Notes: generated by a model not told the origin, from the sequence alone. Positions 22,832 through 39,317 are shown, counted from the stretch's first letter. The stretch: 64,000 nucleotides of DNA from Hydractinia symbiolongicarpus (GCF_029227915.1 NC_079883.1:9300001-9364000), one strand, 5' to 3'. Translations and numbers: made by a program.

Positions 22832-23028
22832 ACCGCTACACTCAGAAAACAACGGCTATTTTTATAGCCACACATCTTTAAAAAAACATTGTTTTTTTCA
22901 CAAAACTATAACCTTAAAGTCTAATAGATAATCCATGCATACGCCTTGTCCTAAGTAACTCAAAGAAATTAAATAAAAAAATTTGATCACAACGTCAAAA
23001 TAAATTGCACGTATTTGCACCTACTAAT

Positions 23029-23148
23029 GTCTACGGCCATACCACGATGAACACACCCGTTCTCGTCTGATCACGGAAGTTAAGCATCGTCGGGCCGGGA
23101 TAGTACTTGGATGGGGGACCGCCTGGGAACTCCCGGTGTCGTAGGCTT
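23029..23148 (+). rRNA. 5S rRNA: 5S rRNA, unit 4
   Basis: Unchanged copy. Confidence 0.97.
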
Positions 23149-23474
23149 TTCATTTTCATTTGCTGTGATATATTTCTTGTTATAACAATTAAGGAACGTG
23201 GCGGTTGTTGAAAGTGTTTCCTATGACATTTTCCTACGACATTTTCAGGTGATAGTACGAGAAAAAAGAGCTTTCAAATGCATACAAACTCGATCTATTG
23301 CCGATCATCCAATAACCCTGACGGAATGGCAAATAAAATAAAATTCCGCCGCCTTCCGAGGACTTATATCGCAATCACGTTTCGTAACAGCCAAGCGAGG
23401 TTTTACCTTAGCGTTTAAGTCACCACCGACATTTGGCCGCGCAACTTTTCTAAGCTCATTCATTTTGACTTAAG

Positions 23475-23640
23475 GAGGGGGCGAGCGCGGACGCAGGCCC
23501 CCACTACCAGAAATTGTACGGTCGAGTTACTGACGTTTGCAGTAATCGCAGAGGTCAGCCCAAGCGTAGTGCAATGCAAGAGCCTCACTCTGGAAGAAAA
23601 CCCTCATTGATCAGTCTTTACTTCCCCGTCAGGTAAGTAT
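23475..23640 (-). ncRNA. U1: U1 snRNA, unit 5
   Basis: Unchanged copy. Confidence 0.95.
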
Positions 23641-23831
23641 GAGTTGGAACTGCACCGTAGCATGAGGGTACCCTTCAAAGTTTGTTAATGCTTGTGGCTT
23701 GAGTGTGTTATAAACTGCCGTGTCGCGGGGCATAGGCTGTATTCTCCCCCAGTGTACGCGTTTTGTTCCCGCCGTAGACTATGCAGAGTGCCGTCGGAAA
23801 GAGGACTGCTATTATTCTTTTATTGCTTATG

Positions 23832-24017
23832 TGGGCCGCCATCGGTAATAGTGCAACACCAAGGCAACCCGTGGTCACGGCGTGAATGAATCCACCTCCA
23901 TGACCCAAGGCCAAAAATCAGATTAATATACTGACCATTCAGAGAATGGCCTACCAGATATTAAACTGATAAGAACAGATACTACACTTGATCTTAGCCA
24001 TTAGGCCGAGAAGCGAT
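23832..24017 (-). ncRNA. U2: U2 snRNA, unit 5
   Basis: Standard 186-nt form. Confidence 0.95.
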
Positions 24018-24339
24018 AAAGAACAAGCGTTGCCATGATAGGCATCGTCCACACACCGTAACTGCTTGTGGAGCATGTCACGTTACTGTAAAGCTTACAA
24101 CTGTCACCGCGTACGGATGGACGGCGACATAGTAAAAATCACGGCTGTTGATTTAGCCGTAGGATGGAGAGCGACTGTAGCGAGTGGATGGTAACTTACA
24201 TGAATGCTAACAAAGGCGACGATACTAAGTGCGTGATATTACTTTCCAATATGTCTGCGTACATTCCGTTTATCAACGCATTACGCCAGAACGTGCGCGC
24301 GCGTTACACAGTAGACCATGCAGCCGAAATGCGACAGTG

Positions 24340-24412
24340 CGACCCTGCCAGGAGTCGAACCTGGAATCCCCTGATTCGTAGTCAGATGCCTTATCCATTG
24401 GGCCACAGGGCC
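24340..24412 (-). tRNA. tRNA-Arg(ACG), unit 5
   Basis: Unchanged copy. Confidence 0.97.
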
Positions 24413-24991
24413 ATGCTTATGACTTCGCCCCATCGTCATTTTGGCTTGCGCATTCGTTTTACTTACGACAGAATTCTTCGTGTTTGTAGCCATGAAAGAA
24501 AGGGACTTCTGTGAGTGAATTTTTTTACTGTGGTCTAATAAAAAAGTCGAAACGCAGTGCCCAATATATGAATTGCTCCTAATAGCCGGAAACAGGCCGT
24601 GTCGATGATGTAGGCCGACATACGCAACGCAAACCAAAGAACGCTTTATGAAAATCCTAACACGAGCGCGGAAGAAGCCCAAATTAACAGACTAGATGTA
24701 ATGCTGAAGACCTCAAACTCCAGCAGCTTCTCTTGCAGACTATTGCGTCGTACTACAAATAAAAATTAACATGCTTTCGCATAGTCGCGGCACCCAAAAC
24801 GGACATTATACGATGTACAGAAACACACATTTCTGTTTTCGCGCCAAATCAATTCCCGGGAGTGGTACTTTTACGTCCGCATACTTCGCACCGTCTTAAA
24901 TTATATCTCATTTACACGGTAATGTTTAGTATACTTCTACTGTGATAACAAGCATCGTTTATCGTTGGATTGTTGTAAGAAAACATTAAAA

Positions 24992-25543
24992 ATGAGTGAA
25001 GCAGCTTCTCCAAAGAAAATCGCACCCAAGAAGAAACCTGCTGCAAAGAAGACAGCTGATCACCCTAAATATGTGGACATGATCAAGGCTGCTATCGCTA
25101 CCCTAAAGGAACGCGGTGGTTCATCTCGCCAAGCTATTACAAAATATATTCATGCAAATTACAAAGTTGCTGAAAACTCAGATCATCATCTGAAAATGGC
25201 TCTTAAACGAGGAGTAACATCAGGCGATTTGATTCAAACTAAAGGCACTGGTGCTTCTGGATCATTCAAGCTAGGTCAGGTAAAAAAAGAAAAACCTAAG
25301 AAAAAGGCCGCAGCAAAAAAGCCAACGGCAAAGAAGCCTACTGCAAAGAAAAGTACACCAAAAAAGAAGCCAGCAAAGAAGAGCACGCCAAAGAAAGCAG
25401 CAAAGAAGCCTGCCACAAAGAAAGCCTCGGCTAAGAAACCAGCAGCTAAGAAACCCACAAAGAAGCCTGTTGCTAAAAAACCTGCAGCAAAGAAGGTCAA
25501 AAAGACTCCCAAAAAGGCAGCAAAGAAGACCGCAAAAAAATAA
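24992..25543 (+). CDS. H1: Histone H1, unit 5
   Basis: Identical protein. Confidence 0.97.
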   Translation: MSEAASPKKIAPKKKPAAKKTADHPKYVDMIKAAIATLKERGGSSRQAITKYIHANYKVAENSDHHLKMALKRGVTSGDLIQTKGTGASGSFKLGQVKKEKPKKKAAAKKPTAKKPTAKKSTPKKKPAKKSTPKKAAKKPATKKASAKKPAAKKPTKKPVAKKPAAKKVKKTPKKAAKKTAKK

Positions 25544-25904
25544 TTTGTGTGTATCTGGCTATTACATTAACAAACGGCTATTTTTATAGCCACACATTTA
25601 CAAAAAAACATTATCTTGGTACAAAGTTAAACTTGTTTAAGTCACTTAAACAGTTAAAAAAGAGTAAATTTAAGATTAGATTCCCTAAGTTTAAGTATTT
25701 TCGTTTTTAAATTTCTTATTTTCTTGCTTTTACTTTTCTTGCCCTTCATATTTTTAACATTGTCAAACTTTATGTAGCATAAAATTTTTATGTAGCATAA
25801 AATTTAAACAGAAAGCAGGACAAAGTTTGATATAAAAAGCTAGCCGTAATATTTTTTATGGATGTGTGGCTATAAAAATAGCCGTTTTTTGTTTGGTAAG
25901 ATGC

Positions 25905-26318
<414 letters not shown>

Positions 26319-26796
26319 TTAAGAAGTCGATGTAGTACGGATACACAAGACGGTCTAAAATGCACTATCGCGCCAAAGTTTTATTCCTCATATTGATTGA
26401 CAGCTAAGGTTCAAAACAAACCATTTGATTGGTGCTAAGAAAGTAATTTCTGATTGGCTGCATAATGACATTACGCTCATTACTTTAACATTTTTATAAA
26501 ATCTGTGTTTTTTGGCTACGGGAAAACGGCTGTATCTTCTGATACACAAAAGCTTTTGACTTTTTTTTTTTTTAGTAAGTAGCAGAAGGTTTGGCGAATT
26601 CCAACGATGCCAAATTTATTGCCTTACTGAAACATTAAGACCACGAATTTTTAAAAAAACTACAGTTTTACTTAAAAAAATGTACAAAATGTTCGGAACA
26701 TTTTGTAATGACGCAACTCTATTGGTTAATTAGGGTGTTTCCACGAGCAGTAGGTAATTTTATGGCCTCTTTTTAAAGCTGTCTGAATTCTGTTAA

Positions 26797-27153
<357 letters not shown>

Positions 27154-27613
27154 GCGTTGTCATTGCTCAACAAAAACGGCTATTTTTATAGCCACAAATC
27201 TTTTAAAACATTACTTTGTGCACGCTTCCAAATTACACAATGTGTAAAGTCTTGTCACAGTTACATTTATTGCTATACGATACTATGTCATATATGACAC
27301 AAAAAAAATTTAGAAATACTTTGTAGGGTTAATTTGCCTGGGAGTGTTTCCGTGAAAAGCTGGGTTAAGTTAAATGTAAGCAATAACATGGATCAATGTA
27401 CTTGTCTTTTCTGCAAGTACAGCTAATAATACGTATGAAAAGTGAAGCTAATCCACACACACATGGGGAAGTATTTTAAATGTAGGCTAGTGTTCTTAAG
27501 CACATTATTTAGAAGTTTTATTAACTTCGGTTAACTTGTAGTGACGCCAAGTAAATGTTTTTTTAAAGATGTGTGGTCTTAAAAAAGACCGTTTGTGTTT
27601 GGTAGACGTTGGT

Positions 27614-28018
27614 TTACTTGCTGCTTGTGTATTTTGTGACGGCTTTTGTTCCTTCACTGACTGCGTGTTTTGCAAGTTCTCCAGGCAAGAGAAGACGTAC
27701 TGCGGTTTGAATTTCACGAGAAGAGATGGTCGACTTTTTGTTTTGAAGAGCCAAACGCGAAGCTTCGGAAGCAATGCGCTCAAAGATGTCGTTGACAAAT
27801 GAGTTCATGATGCTCATAGCTTTGCTTGAAACTCCGACATCTGGGTGAACTTGTTTCAAAACATTGTAGATGTAAATAGCATAACTTTCCTTTCTCTTTC
27901 TCTTGCGTTTCTTTTCACCAGTTCCACCAATCTTTCCTCCTTTTTTGCCGGCTCTTTTTTCACCTTTCTTGGCTACTTTAGGTGCCTGTTTTCCTCCTTT
28001 AGCTGCTGCGTCAGACAT
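27614..28018 (-). CDS. H2B: Histone H2B, unit 5
   Basis: Identical protein. Confidence 0.99.
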   Translation of the reverse strand: MSDAAAKGGKQAPKVAKKGEKRAGKKGGKIGGTGEKKRKRKRKESYAIYIYNVLKQVHPDVGVSSKAMSIMNSFVNDIFERIASEASRLALQNKKSTISSREIQTAVRLLLPGELAKHAVSEGTKAVTKYTSSK

Positions 28019-28302
28019 GGTTAAAAATTTTTGCTACTTAACTTGTAAATAAGCATTAAACTGCAAGTCAAAACTTTTTGTTTATAAGTAAAAAAATCGG
28101 ATCGAATTCGATCCGAAAACGCCGATACGCAATTTAATTGGTTAAAAAAAAAATCTTTTGTTTAATACTTAATTATGATTGGTTAAAAAAACATGATTTC
28201 GATCCTATTTTTATGATGAAAAAACGAGTAAAGTTTATTTCGTTAACACTTACGTTAAATATTCGTACGTTTTTGTATTAACTTACAAATCAAATCGCAG
28301 TT

Positions 28303-28683
28303 ATGTCTGGACGTGGAAAAGGTGGAAAAGCTAAGGCTAAAGCCAAGACAAGATCCTCAAGAGCTGGACTTCAATTTCCAGTCGGTAGAGTGCATAGATT
28401 CCTTCGTAGAGGGCACTATGCTAACCGAATTGGATCTGGAGCACCAGTTTACTTAGCAGCCGTCTTGGAATATTTATCTGCTGAGATATTGGAGTTGGCT
28501 GGTAACGCAGCAAGAGACAACAAAAAAGCTAGGATTATTCCAAGACATTTACAATTGGCTGTTCGTAATGATGAAGAATTAAACAAACTTTTGAGCGGTG
28601 TAACCATTGCAGCTGGTGGTGTTTTGCCAAACATTCAAGCTGTCTTACTCCCAAAGAAGAACGACAAAGGACAGAAGAAGTAA
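28303..28683 (+). CDS. H2A: Histone H2A, unit 5
   Basis: Identical protein. Confidence 0.99.
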   Translation: MSGRGKGGKAKAKAKTRSSRAGLQFPVGRVHRFLRRGHYANRIGSGAPVYLAAVLEYLSAEILELAGNAARDNKKARIIPRHLQLAVRNDEELNKLLSGVTIAAGGVLPNIQAVLLPKKNDKGQKK

Positions 28684-28880
28684 ACCGCTACACTCAGAAA
28701 ACAACGGCTATTTTTATAGCCACACATCTTTAAAAAAACATTGTTTTTTTCACAAAACTATAACCTTAAAGTCTAATAGATAATCCATGCATACGCCTTG
28801 TCCTAAGTAACTCAAAGAAATTAAATAAAAAAATTTGATCACAACGTCAAAATAAATTGCACGTATTTGCACCTACTAAT

Positions 28881-29000
28881 GTCTACGGCCATACCACGAT
28901 GAACACACCCGTTCTCGTCTGATCACGGAAGTTAAGCATCGTCGGGCCGGGATAGTACTTGGATGGGGGACCGCCTGGGAACTCCCGGTGTCTTAGGCTT
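28881..29000 (+). rRNA. 5S rRNA: 5S rRNA, unit 5, helix I variant
   Basis: Reads GTCTTAGGC instead of GTCGTAGGC near the 3' end. The change replaces a G that pairs with a C of the 5' strand in helix I, so one pair is lost. The internal promoter is untouched, so it is probably transcribed. Confidence 0.93.
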
Positions 29001-29326
29001 TTCATTTTCATTTGCTGTGATATATTTCTTGTTATAACAATTAAGGAACGTGGCGGTTGTTGAAAGTGTTTCCTATGACATTTTCCTACGACATTTTCAG
29101 GTGATAGTACGAGAAAAAAGAGCTTTCAAATGCATACAAACTCGATCTATTGCCGATCATCCAATAACCCTGACGGAATGGCAAATAAAATAAAATTCCG
29201 CCGCCTTCCGAGGACTTATATCGCAATCACGTTTCGTAACAGCCAAGCGAGGTTTTACCTTAGCGTTTAAGTCACCACCGACATTTGGCCGCGCAACTTT
29301 TCTAAGCTCATTCATTTTGACTTAAG

Positions 29327-29492
29327 GAGGGGGCGAGCGCGGACGCAGGCCCCCACTACCAGAAATTGTACGGTCGAGTTACTGACGTTTGCAGTAATCG
29401 CAGAGGTCAGCCCAAGCGTAGTGCAATGCAAGAGCCTCACTCTGGAAGAAAACCCTCATTGATCAGTCTTTACTTCCCCGTCAGGTAAGTAT
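29327..29492 (-). ncRNA. U1: U1 snRNA, unit 6
   Basis: Unchanged copy. Confidence 0.95.
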
Positions 29493-29683
29493 GAGTTGGA
29501 ACTGCACCGTAGCATGAGGGTACCCTTCAAAGTTTGTTAATGCTTGTGGCTTGAGTGTGTTATAAACTGCCGTGTCGCGGGGCATAGGCTGTATTCTCCC
29601 CCAGTGTACGCGTTTTGTTCCCGCCGTAGACTATGCAGAGTGCCGTCGGAAAGAGGACTGCTATTATTCTTTTATTGCTTATG

Positions 29684-29869
29684 TGGGCCGCCATCGGTAA
29701 TAGTGCAACACCAAGGCAACCCGTGGTCACGGCGTGAATGAATCCACCTCCATGACCCAAGGCCAAAAATCAGATTAATATACTGACCATTCAGAGAATG
29801 GCCTACCAGATATTAAACTGATAAGAACAGATACTACACTTGATCTTAGCCATTAGGCCGAGAAGCGAT
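29684..29869 (-). ncRNA. U2: U2 snRNA, unit 6
   Basis: Standard 186-nt form. Confidence 0.95.
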
Positions 29870-30191
29870 AAAGAACAAGCGTTGCCATGATAGGCATCGT
29901 CCACACACCGTAACTGCTTGTGGAGCATGTCACGTTACTGTAAAGCTTACAACTGTCACCGCGTACGGATGGACGGCGACATAGTAAAAATCACGGCTGT
30001 TGATTTAGCCGTAGGATGGAGAGCGACTGTAGCGAGTGGATGGTAACTTACATGAATGCTAACAAAGGCGACGATACTAAGTGCGTGATATTACTTTCCA
30101 ATATGTCTGCGTACATTCCGTTTATCAACGCATTACGCCAGAACGTGCGCGCGCGTTACACAGTAGACCATGCAGCCGAAATGCGACAGTG

Positions 30192-30264
30192 CGACCCTGC
30201 CAGGAGTCGAACCTGGAATCCCCTGATTCGTAGTCAGATGCCTTATCCATTGGGCCACAGGGCC
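30192..30264 (-). tRNA. tRNA-Arg(ACG), unit 6
   Basis: Unchanged copy. Confidence 0.97.
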
Positions 30265-30843
30265 ATGCTTATGACTTCGCCCCATCGTCATTTTGGCTTG
30301 CGCATTCGTTTTACTTACGACAGAATTCTTCGTGTTTGTAGCCATGAAAGAAAGGGACTTCTGTGAGTGAATTTTTTTACTGTGGTCTAATAAAAAAGTC
30401 GAAACGCAGTGCCCAATATATGAATTGCTCCTAATAGCCGGAAACAGGCCGTGTCGATGATGTAGGCCGACATACGCAACGCAAACCAAAGAACGCTTTA
30501 TGAAAATCCTAACACGAGCGCGGAAGAAGCCCAAATTAACAGACTAGATGTAATGCTGAAGACCTCAAACTCCAGCAGCTTCTCTTGCAGACTATTGCGT
30601 CGTACTACAAATAAAAATTAACATGCTTTCGCATAGTCGCGGCACCCAAAACGGACATTATACGATGTACAGAAACACACATTTCTGTTTTCGCGCCAAA
30701 TCAATTCCCGGGAGTGGTACTTTTACGTCCGCATACTTCGCACCGTCTTAAATTATATCTCATTTACACGGTAATGTTTAGTATACTTCTACTGTGATAA
30801 CAAGCATCGTTTATCGTTGGATTGTTGTAAGAAAACATTAAAA

Positions 30844-31395
30844 ATGAGTGAAGCAGCTTCTCCAAAGAAAATCGCACCCAAGAAGAAACCTGCTGCAAAG
30901 AAGACAGCTGATCACCCTAAATATGTGGACATGATCAAGGCTGCTATCGCTACCCTAAAGGAACGCGGTGGTTCATCTCGCCAAGCTATTACAAAATATA
31001 TTCATGCAAATTACAAAGTTGCTGAAAACTCAGATCATCATCTGAAAATGGCTCTTAAACGAGGAGTAACATCAGGCGATTTGATTCAAACTAAAGGCAC
31101 TGGTGCTTCTGGATCATTCAAGCTAGGTCAGGTAAAAAAAGAAAAACCTAAGAAAAAGGCCGCAGCAAAAAAGCCAACGGCAAAGAAGCCTACTGCAAAG
31201 AAAAGTACACCAAAAAAGAAGCCAGCAAAGAAGAGCACGCCAAAGAAAGCAGCAAAGAAGCCTGCCACAAAGAAAGCCTCGGCTAAGAAACCAGCAGCTA
31301 AGAAACCCACAAAGAAGCCTGTTGCTAAAAAACCTGCAGCAAAGAAGGTCAAAAAGACTCCCAAAAAGGCAGCAAAGAAGACCGCAAAAAAATAA
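30844..31395 (+). CDS. H1: Histone H1, unit 6
   Basis: Identical protein; the gene lies just outside the damaged block. Confidence 0.97.
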   Translation: MSEAASPKKIAPKKKPAAKKTADHPKYVDMIKAAIATLKERGGSSRQAITKYIHANYKVAENSDHHLKMALKRGVTSGDLIQTKGTGASGSFKLGQVKKEKPKKKAAAKKPTAKKPTAKKSTPKKKPAKKSTPKKAAKKPATKKASAKKPAAKKPTKKPVAKKPAAKKVKKTPKKAAKKTAKK

Positions 31396-31757
31396 TTTGT
31401 GTGTATCTGGCTATTACATTAACAAACGGCTATTTTTATAGCCACACATTTACAAAAAAACATTATCTTGGTACAAAGTTAAACTTGTTTAAGTCACTTA
31501 AACAGTTAAAAAAGAGTAAATTTAAGATTAGATTCCCTAAGTTTAAGTATTTTCGTTTTTAAATTTCTTATTTTCTTGCTTTTACTTTTCTTGCCCTTCA
31601 TATTTTTAACATTGTCAAACTTTATGTAGCATAAAATTTTTATGTAGCATAAAATTTAAACAGAAAGCAGGACAAAGTTTGATATAAAAAGCTAGCCGTA
31701 ATATTTTTTATGGATGTGTGGCTATAAAAATAGCCGTTTTTTGTTTGGTAAGCATGC

Positions 31758-32179
<422 letters not shown>

Positions 32180-32647
32180 ATTTTAAGAAGTCGATGTAGT
32201 ACGGATACACAAGACGGTCTAAAAATGCACTATCGCGCCAAAGTTTTATTTCTCATATTGATTGACAGCTAAGGTTTCAAAACAAACCATTTGATTGGTG
32301 CTAAGAAAGTAATTTCTGATTGGCTGCATAATGACATTACGCTCTATTAACATTCTTATAACATAGTTTTTTGGTAGGGAAATCTGTGTTTTTTTGCTAC
32401 GGGAAAACGGCTATCTTGAACATCTTACTTTTTCTTTTTTTAGTAAGTAGCAGAAGGTTTGGCGAATTCCAACGATGCCAAATTTATTGCCTTACTGAAA
32501 CATTAAGACCACGAATTTTTTAAAAAAACTACAGTTTTACTTAAAAAAATGTACAAAATGTTTCGGAACATTTTGTAATGACGCAACTCTATTGGTTAAT
32601 TAGGGTGTTTCCACGAGCCAGTAGGTAATTTTATGGCCTCTTTTTAA

Positions 32648-33076
<429 letters not shown>

Positions 33077-33465
33077 TAAAACATTTACTTGTGCACGCTT
33101 CCAAATTACACAATGTGTAAAGTCTTGTCACAGTTACATTTATTGACTATACGATACTATGTCAGAAATACTTTGTAGGGTTAATTTGCCTGGGAGTGTT
33201 TCCGTGAAAAGCTGGGTTAAGTTAAATGTAAGCAATAACATGGATCAATGTACTTGTCTTTTCTGCAAGTACAGCTAATAATACGTATGAAAAGTGAAGC
33301 TAATCCACACACACATGGGGAAGTATTTTAAATGTAGGCTAGTGTTCTTAAGCACATTATTTAGAAGTTTTATTAACTTCGGTTAACTTGTAGTGACGCC
33401 AAGTAAATGTTTTTTTAAAGATGTGTGGTCTTAAAAAAGACCGTTTGTGTTTGGTAGACGTTGGT

Positions 33466-33870
33466 TTACTTGCTGCTTGTGTATTTTGTGACGGCTTTTG
33501 TTCCTTCACTGACTGCGTGTTTTGCAAGTTCTCCAGGCAAGAGAAGACGTACTGCGGTTTGAATTTCACGAGAAGAGATGGTCGACTTTTTGTTTTGAAG
33601 AGCCAAACGCGAAGCTTCGGAAGCAATGCGCTCAAAGATGTCGTTGACAAATGAGTTCATGATGCTCATAGCTTTGCTTGAAACTCCGACATCTGGGTGA
33701 ACTTGTTTCAAAACATTGTAGATGTAAATAGCATAACTTTCCTTTCTCTTTCTCTTGCGTTTCTTTTCACCAGTTCCACCAATCTTTCCTCCTTTTTTGC
33801 CGGCTCTTTTTTCACCTTTCTTGGCTACTTTAGGTGCCTGTTTTCCTCCTTTAGCTGCTGCGTCAGACAT
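33466..33870 (-). CDS. H2B: Histone H2B, unit 6
   Basis: Identical protein; outside the damaged block. Confidence 0.99.
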   Translation of the reverse strand: MSDAAAKGGKQAPKVAKKGEKRAGKKGGKIGGTGEKKRKRKRKESYAIYIYNVLKQVHPDVGVSSKAMSIMNSFVNDIFERIASEASRLALQNKKSTISSREIQTAVRLLLPGELAKHAVSEGTKAVTKYTSSK

Positions 33871-34154
33871 GGTTAAAAATTTTTGCTACTTAACTTGTAA
33901 ATAAGCATTAAACTGCAAGTCAAAACTTTTTGTTTATAAGTAAAAAAATCGGATCGAATTCGATCCGAAAACGCCGATACGCAATTTAATTGGTTAAAAA
34001 AAAAATCTTTTGTTTAATACTTAATTATGATTGGTTAAAAAAACATGATTTCGATCCTATTTTTATGATGAAAAAACGAGTAAAGTTTATTTCGTTAACA
34101 CTTACGTTAAATATTCGTACGTTTTTGTATTAACTTACAAATCAAATCGCAGTT

Positions 34155-34535
34155 ATGTCTGGACGTGGAAAAGGTGGAAAAGCTAAGGCTAAAGCCAAGA
34201 CAAGATCCTCAAGAGCTGGACTTCAATTTCCAGTCGGTAGAGTGCATAGATTCCTTCGTAGAGGGCACTATGCTAACCGAATTGGATCTGGAGCACCAGT
34301 TTACTTAGCAGCCGTCTTGGAATATTTATCTGCTGAGATATTGGAGTTGGCTGGTAACGCAGCAAGAGACAACAAAAAAGCTAGGATTATTCCAAGACAT
34401 TTACAATTGGCTGTTCGTAATGATGAAGAATTAAACAAACTTTTGAGCGGTGTAACCATTGCAGCTGGTGGTGTTTTGCCAAACATTCAAGCTGTCTTAC
34501 TCCCAAAGAAGAACGACAAAGGACAGAAGAAGTAA
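34155..34535 (+). CDS. H2A: Histone H2A, unit 6
   Basis: Identical protein. Confidence 0.99.
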   Translation: MSGRGKGGKAKAKAKTRSSRAGLQFPVGRVHRFLRRGHYANRIGSGAPVYLAAVLEYLSAEILELAGNAARDNKKARIIPRHLQLAVRNDEELNKLLSGVTIAAGGVLPNIQAVLLPKKNDKGQKK

Positions 34536-34732
34536 ACCGCTACACTCAGAAAACAACGGCTATTTTTATAGCCACACATCTTTAAAAAAACATTGTTTTT
34601 TTCACAAAACTATAACCTTAAAGTCTAATAGATAATCCATGCATACGCCTTGTCCTAAGTAACTCAAAGAAATTAAATAAAAAAATTTGATCACAACGTC
34701 AAAATAAATTGCACGTATTTGCACCTACTAAT

Positions 34733-34852
34733 GTCTACGGCCATACCACGATGAACACACCCGTTCTCGTCTGATCACGGAAGTTAAGCATCGTCGGGCC
34801 GGGATAGTACTTGGATGGGGGACCGCCTGGGAACTCCCGGTGTCGTAGGCTT
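34733..34852 (+). rRNA. 5S rRNA: 5S rRNA, unit 6
   Basis: Standard sequence; does not carry the unit 5 helix I change. Confidence 0.97.
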
Positions 34853-35178
34853 TTCATTTTCATTTGCTGTGATATATTTCTTGTTATAACAATTAAGGAA
34901 CGTGGCGGTTGTTGAAAGTGTTTCCTATGACATTTTCCTACGACATTTTCAGGTGATAGTACGAGAAAAAAGAGCTTTCAAATGCATACAAACTCGATCT
35001 ATTGCCGATCATCCAATAACCCTGACGGAATGGCAAATAAAATAAAATTCCGCCGCCTTCCGAGGACTTATATCGCAATCACGTTTCGTAACAGCCAAGC
35101 GAGGTTTTACCTTAGCGTTTAAGTCACCACCGACATTTGGCCGCGCAACTTTTCTAAGCTCATTCATTTTGACTTAAG

Positions 35179-35344
35179 GAGGGGGCGAGCGCGGACGCAG
35201 GCCCCCACTACCAGAAATTGTACGGTCGAGTTACTGACGTTTGCAGTAATCGCAGAGGTCAGCCCAAGCGTAGTGCAATGCAAGAGCCTCACTCTGGAAG
35301 AAAACCCTCATTGATCAGTCTTTACTTCCCCGTCAGGTAAGTAT
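35179..35344 (-). ncRNA. U1: U1 snRNA, unit 7
   Basis: Unchanged copy. Confidence 0.95.
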
Positions 35345-35535
35345 GAGTTGGAACTGCACCGTAGCATGAGGGTACCCTTCAAAGTTTGTTAATGCTTGTG
35401 GCTTGAGTGTGTTATAAACTGCCGTGTCGCGGGGCATAGGCTGTATTCTCCCCCAGTGTACGCGTTTTGTTCCCGCCGTAGACTATGCAGAGTGCCGTCG
35501 GAAAGAGGACTGCTATTATTCTTTTATTGCTTATG

Positions 35536-35721
35536 TGGGCCGCCATCGGTAATAGTGCAACACCAAGGCAACCCGTGGTCACGGCGTGAATGAATCCACC
35601 TCCATGACCCAAGGCCAAAAATCAGATTAATATACTGACCATTCAGAGAATGGCCTACCAGATATTAAACTGATAAGAACAGATACTACACTTGATCTTA
35701 GCCATTAGGCCGAGAAGCGAT
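35536..35721 (-). ncRNA. U2: U2 snRNA, unit 7
   Basis: Standard 186-nt form. Confidence 0.95.
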
Positions 35722-36043
35722 AAAGAACAAGCGTTGCCATGATAGGCATCGTCCACACACCGTAACTGCTTGTGGAGCATGTCACGTTACTGTAAAGCTT
35801 ACAACTGTCACCGCGTACGGATGGACGGCGACATAGTAAAAATCACGGCTGTTGATTTAGCCGTAGGATGGAGAGCGACTGTAGCGAGTGGATGGTAACT
35901 TACATGAATGCTAACAAAGGCGACGATACTAAGTGCGTGATATTACTTTCCAATATGTCTGCGTACATTCCGTTTATCAACGCATTACGCCAGAACGTGC
36001 GCGCGCGTTACACAGTAGACCATGCAGCCGAAATGCGACAGTG

Positions 36044-36116
36044 CGACCCTGCCAGGAGTCGAACCTGGAATCCCCTGATTCGTAGTCAGATGCCTTATCC
36101 ATTGGGCCACAGGGCC
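36044..36116 (-). tRNA. tRNA-Arg(ACG), unit 7
   Basis: Unchanged copy. Confidence 0.97.
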
Positions 36117-36695
36117 ATGCTTATGACTTCGCCCCATCGTCATTTTGGCTTGCGCATTCGTTTTACTTACGACAGAATTCTTCGTGTTTGTAGCCATGAA
36201 AGAAAGGGACTTCTGTGAGTGAATTTTTTTACTGTGGTCTAATAAAAAAGTCGAAACGCAGTGCCCAATATATGAATTGCTCCTAATAGCCGGAAACAGG
36301 CCGTGTCGATGATGTAGGCCGACATACGCAACGCAAACCAAAGAACGCTTTATGAAAATCCTAACACGAGCGCGGAAGAAGCCCAAATTAACAGACTAGA
36401 TGTAATGCTGAAGACCTCAAACTCCAGCAGCTTCTCTTGCAGACTATTGCGTCGTACTACAAATAAAAATTAACATGCTTTCGCATAGTCGCGGCACCCA
36501 AAACGGACATTATACGATGTACAGAAACACACATTTCTGTTTTCGCGCCAAATCAATTCCCGGGAGTGGTACTTTTACGTCCGCATACTTCGCACCGTCT
36601 TAAATTATATCTCATTTACACGGTAATGTTTAGTATACTTCTACTGTGATAACAAGCATCGTTTATCGTTGGATTGTTGTAAGAAAACATTAAAA

Positions 36696-37247
36696 ATGAG
36701 TGAAGCAGCTTCTCCAAAGAAAATCGCACCCAAGAAGAAACCTGCTGCAAAGAAGACAGCTGATCACCCTAAATATGTGGACATGATCAAGGCTGCTATC
36801 GCTACCCTAAAGGAACGCGGTGGTTCATCTCGCCAAGCTATTACAAAATATATTCATGCAAATTACAAAGTTGCTGAAAACTCAGATCATCATCTGAAAA
36901 TGGCTCTTAAACGAGGAGTAACATCAGGCGATTTGATTCAAACTAAAGGCACTGGTGCTTCTGGATCATTCAAGCTAGGTCAGGTAAAAAAAGAAAAACC
37001 TAAGAAAAAGGCCGCAGCAAAAAAGCCAACGGCAAAGAAGCCTACTGCAAAGAAAAGTACACCAAAAAAGAAGCCAGCAAAGAAGAGCACGCCAAAGAAA
37101 GCAGCAAAGAAGCCTGCCACAAAGAAAGCCTCGGCTAAGAAACCAGCAGCTAAGAAACCCACAAAGAAGCCTGTTGCTAAAAAACCTGCAGCAAAGAAGG
37201 TCAAAAAGACTCCCAAAAAGGCAGCAAAGAAGACCGCAAAAAAATAA
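36696..37247 (+). CDS. H1: Histone H1, unit 7
   Basis: Identical protein. Confidence 0.97.
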   Translation: MSEAASPKKIAPKKKPAAKKTADHPKYVDMIKAAIATLKERGGSSRQAITKYIHANYKVAENSDHHLKMALKRGVTSGDLIQTKGTGASGSFKLGQVKKEKPKKKAAAKKPTAKKPTAKKSTPKKKPAKKSTPKKAAKKPATKKASAKKPAAKKPTKKPVAKKPAAKKVKKTPKKAAKKTAKK

Positions 37248-37608
37248 TTTGTGTGTATCTGGCTATTACATTAACAAACGGCTATTTTTATAGCCACACA
37301 TTTACAAAAAAACATTATCTTGGTACAAAGTTAAACTTGTTTAAGTCACTTAAACAGTTAAAAAAGAGTAAATTTAAGATTAGATTCCCTAAGTTTAAGT
37401 ATTTTCGTTTTTAAATTTCTTATTTTCTTGCTTTTACTTTTCTTGCCCTTCATATTTTTAACATTGTCAAACTTTATGTAGCATAAAATTTTTATGTAGC
37501 ATAAAATTTAAACAGAAAGCAGGACAAAGTTTGATATAAAAAGCTAGCCGTAATATTTTTTATGGATGTGTGGCTATAAAAATAGCCGTTTTTTGTTTGG
37601 TAAGATGC

Positions 37609-38022
<414 letters not shown>

Positions 38023-38500
38023 TTAAGAAGTCGATGTAGTACGGATACACAAGACGGTCTAAAATGCACTATCGCGCCAAAGTTTTATTTCTCATATTGA
38101 TTGACAGCTAAGGTTCAAAACAAACCATTTGATTGGTGCTAAGAAAGTAATTTCTGATTGGCTGCATAATGACATTACGCTCATTACTTTAACATTTTTA
38201 TAAAATCTGTGTTTTTTGGCTACGGGAAAACGGCTGTATCTTCTGATACACAAAAGCTTTTGACTTTTTTTTTTTTTAGTAAGTAGCAGAAGGTTTGGCG
38301 AATTCCAACGATGCCAAATTTATTGCCTTACTGAAACATTAAGACCACGAATTTTTAAAAAAACTACAGTTTTACTTAAAAAAATGTACAAAATGTTCGG
38401 AACATTTTGTAATGACGCAACTCTATTGGTTAATTAGGGTGTTTCCACGAGCAGTAGGTAATTTTATGGCCTCTTTTTAAAGCTGTCTGAATTCTGTTAA

Positions 38501-38857
<357 letters not shown>

Positions 38858-39317
38858 GCGTTGTCATTGCTCAACAAAAACGGCTATTTTTATAGCCACA
38901 AATCTTTTAAAACATTACTTTGTGCACGCTTCCAAATTACACAATGTGTAAAGTCTTGTCACAGTTACATTTATTGCTATACGATACTATGTCATATATG
39001 ACACAAAAAAAATTTAGAAATACTTTGTAGGGTTAATTTGCCTGGGAGTGTTTCCGTGAAAAGCTGGGTTAAGTTAAATGTAAGCAATAACATGGATCAA
39101 TGTACTTGTCTTTTCTGCAAGTACAGCTAATAATACGTATGAAAAGTGAAGCTAATCCACACACACATGGGGAAGTATTTTAAATGTAGGCTAGTGTTCT
39201 TAAGCACATTATTTAGAAGTTTTATTAACTTCGGTTAACTTGTAGTGACGCCAAGTAAATGTTTTTTTAAAGATGTGTGGTCTTAAAAAAGACCGTTTGT
39301 GTTTGGTAGACGTTGGT

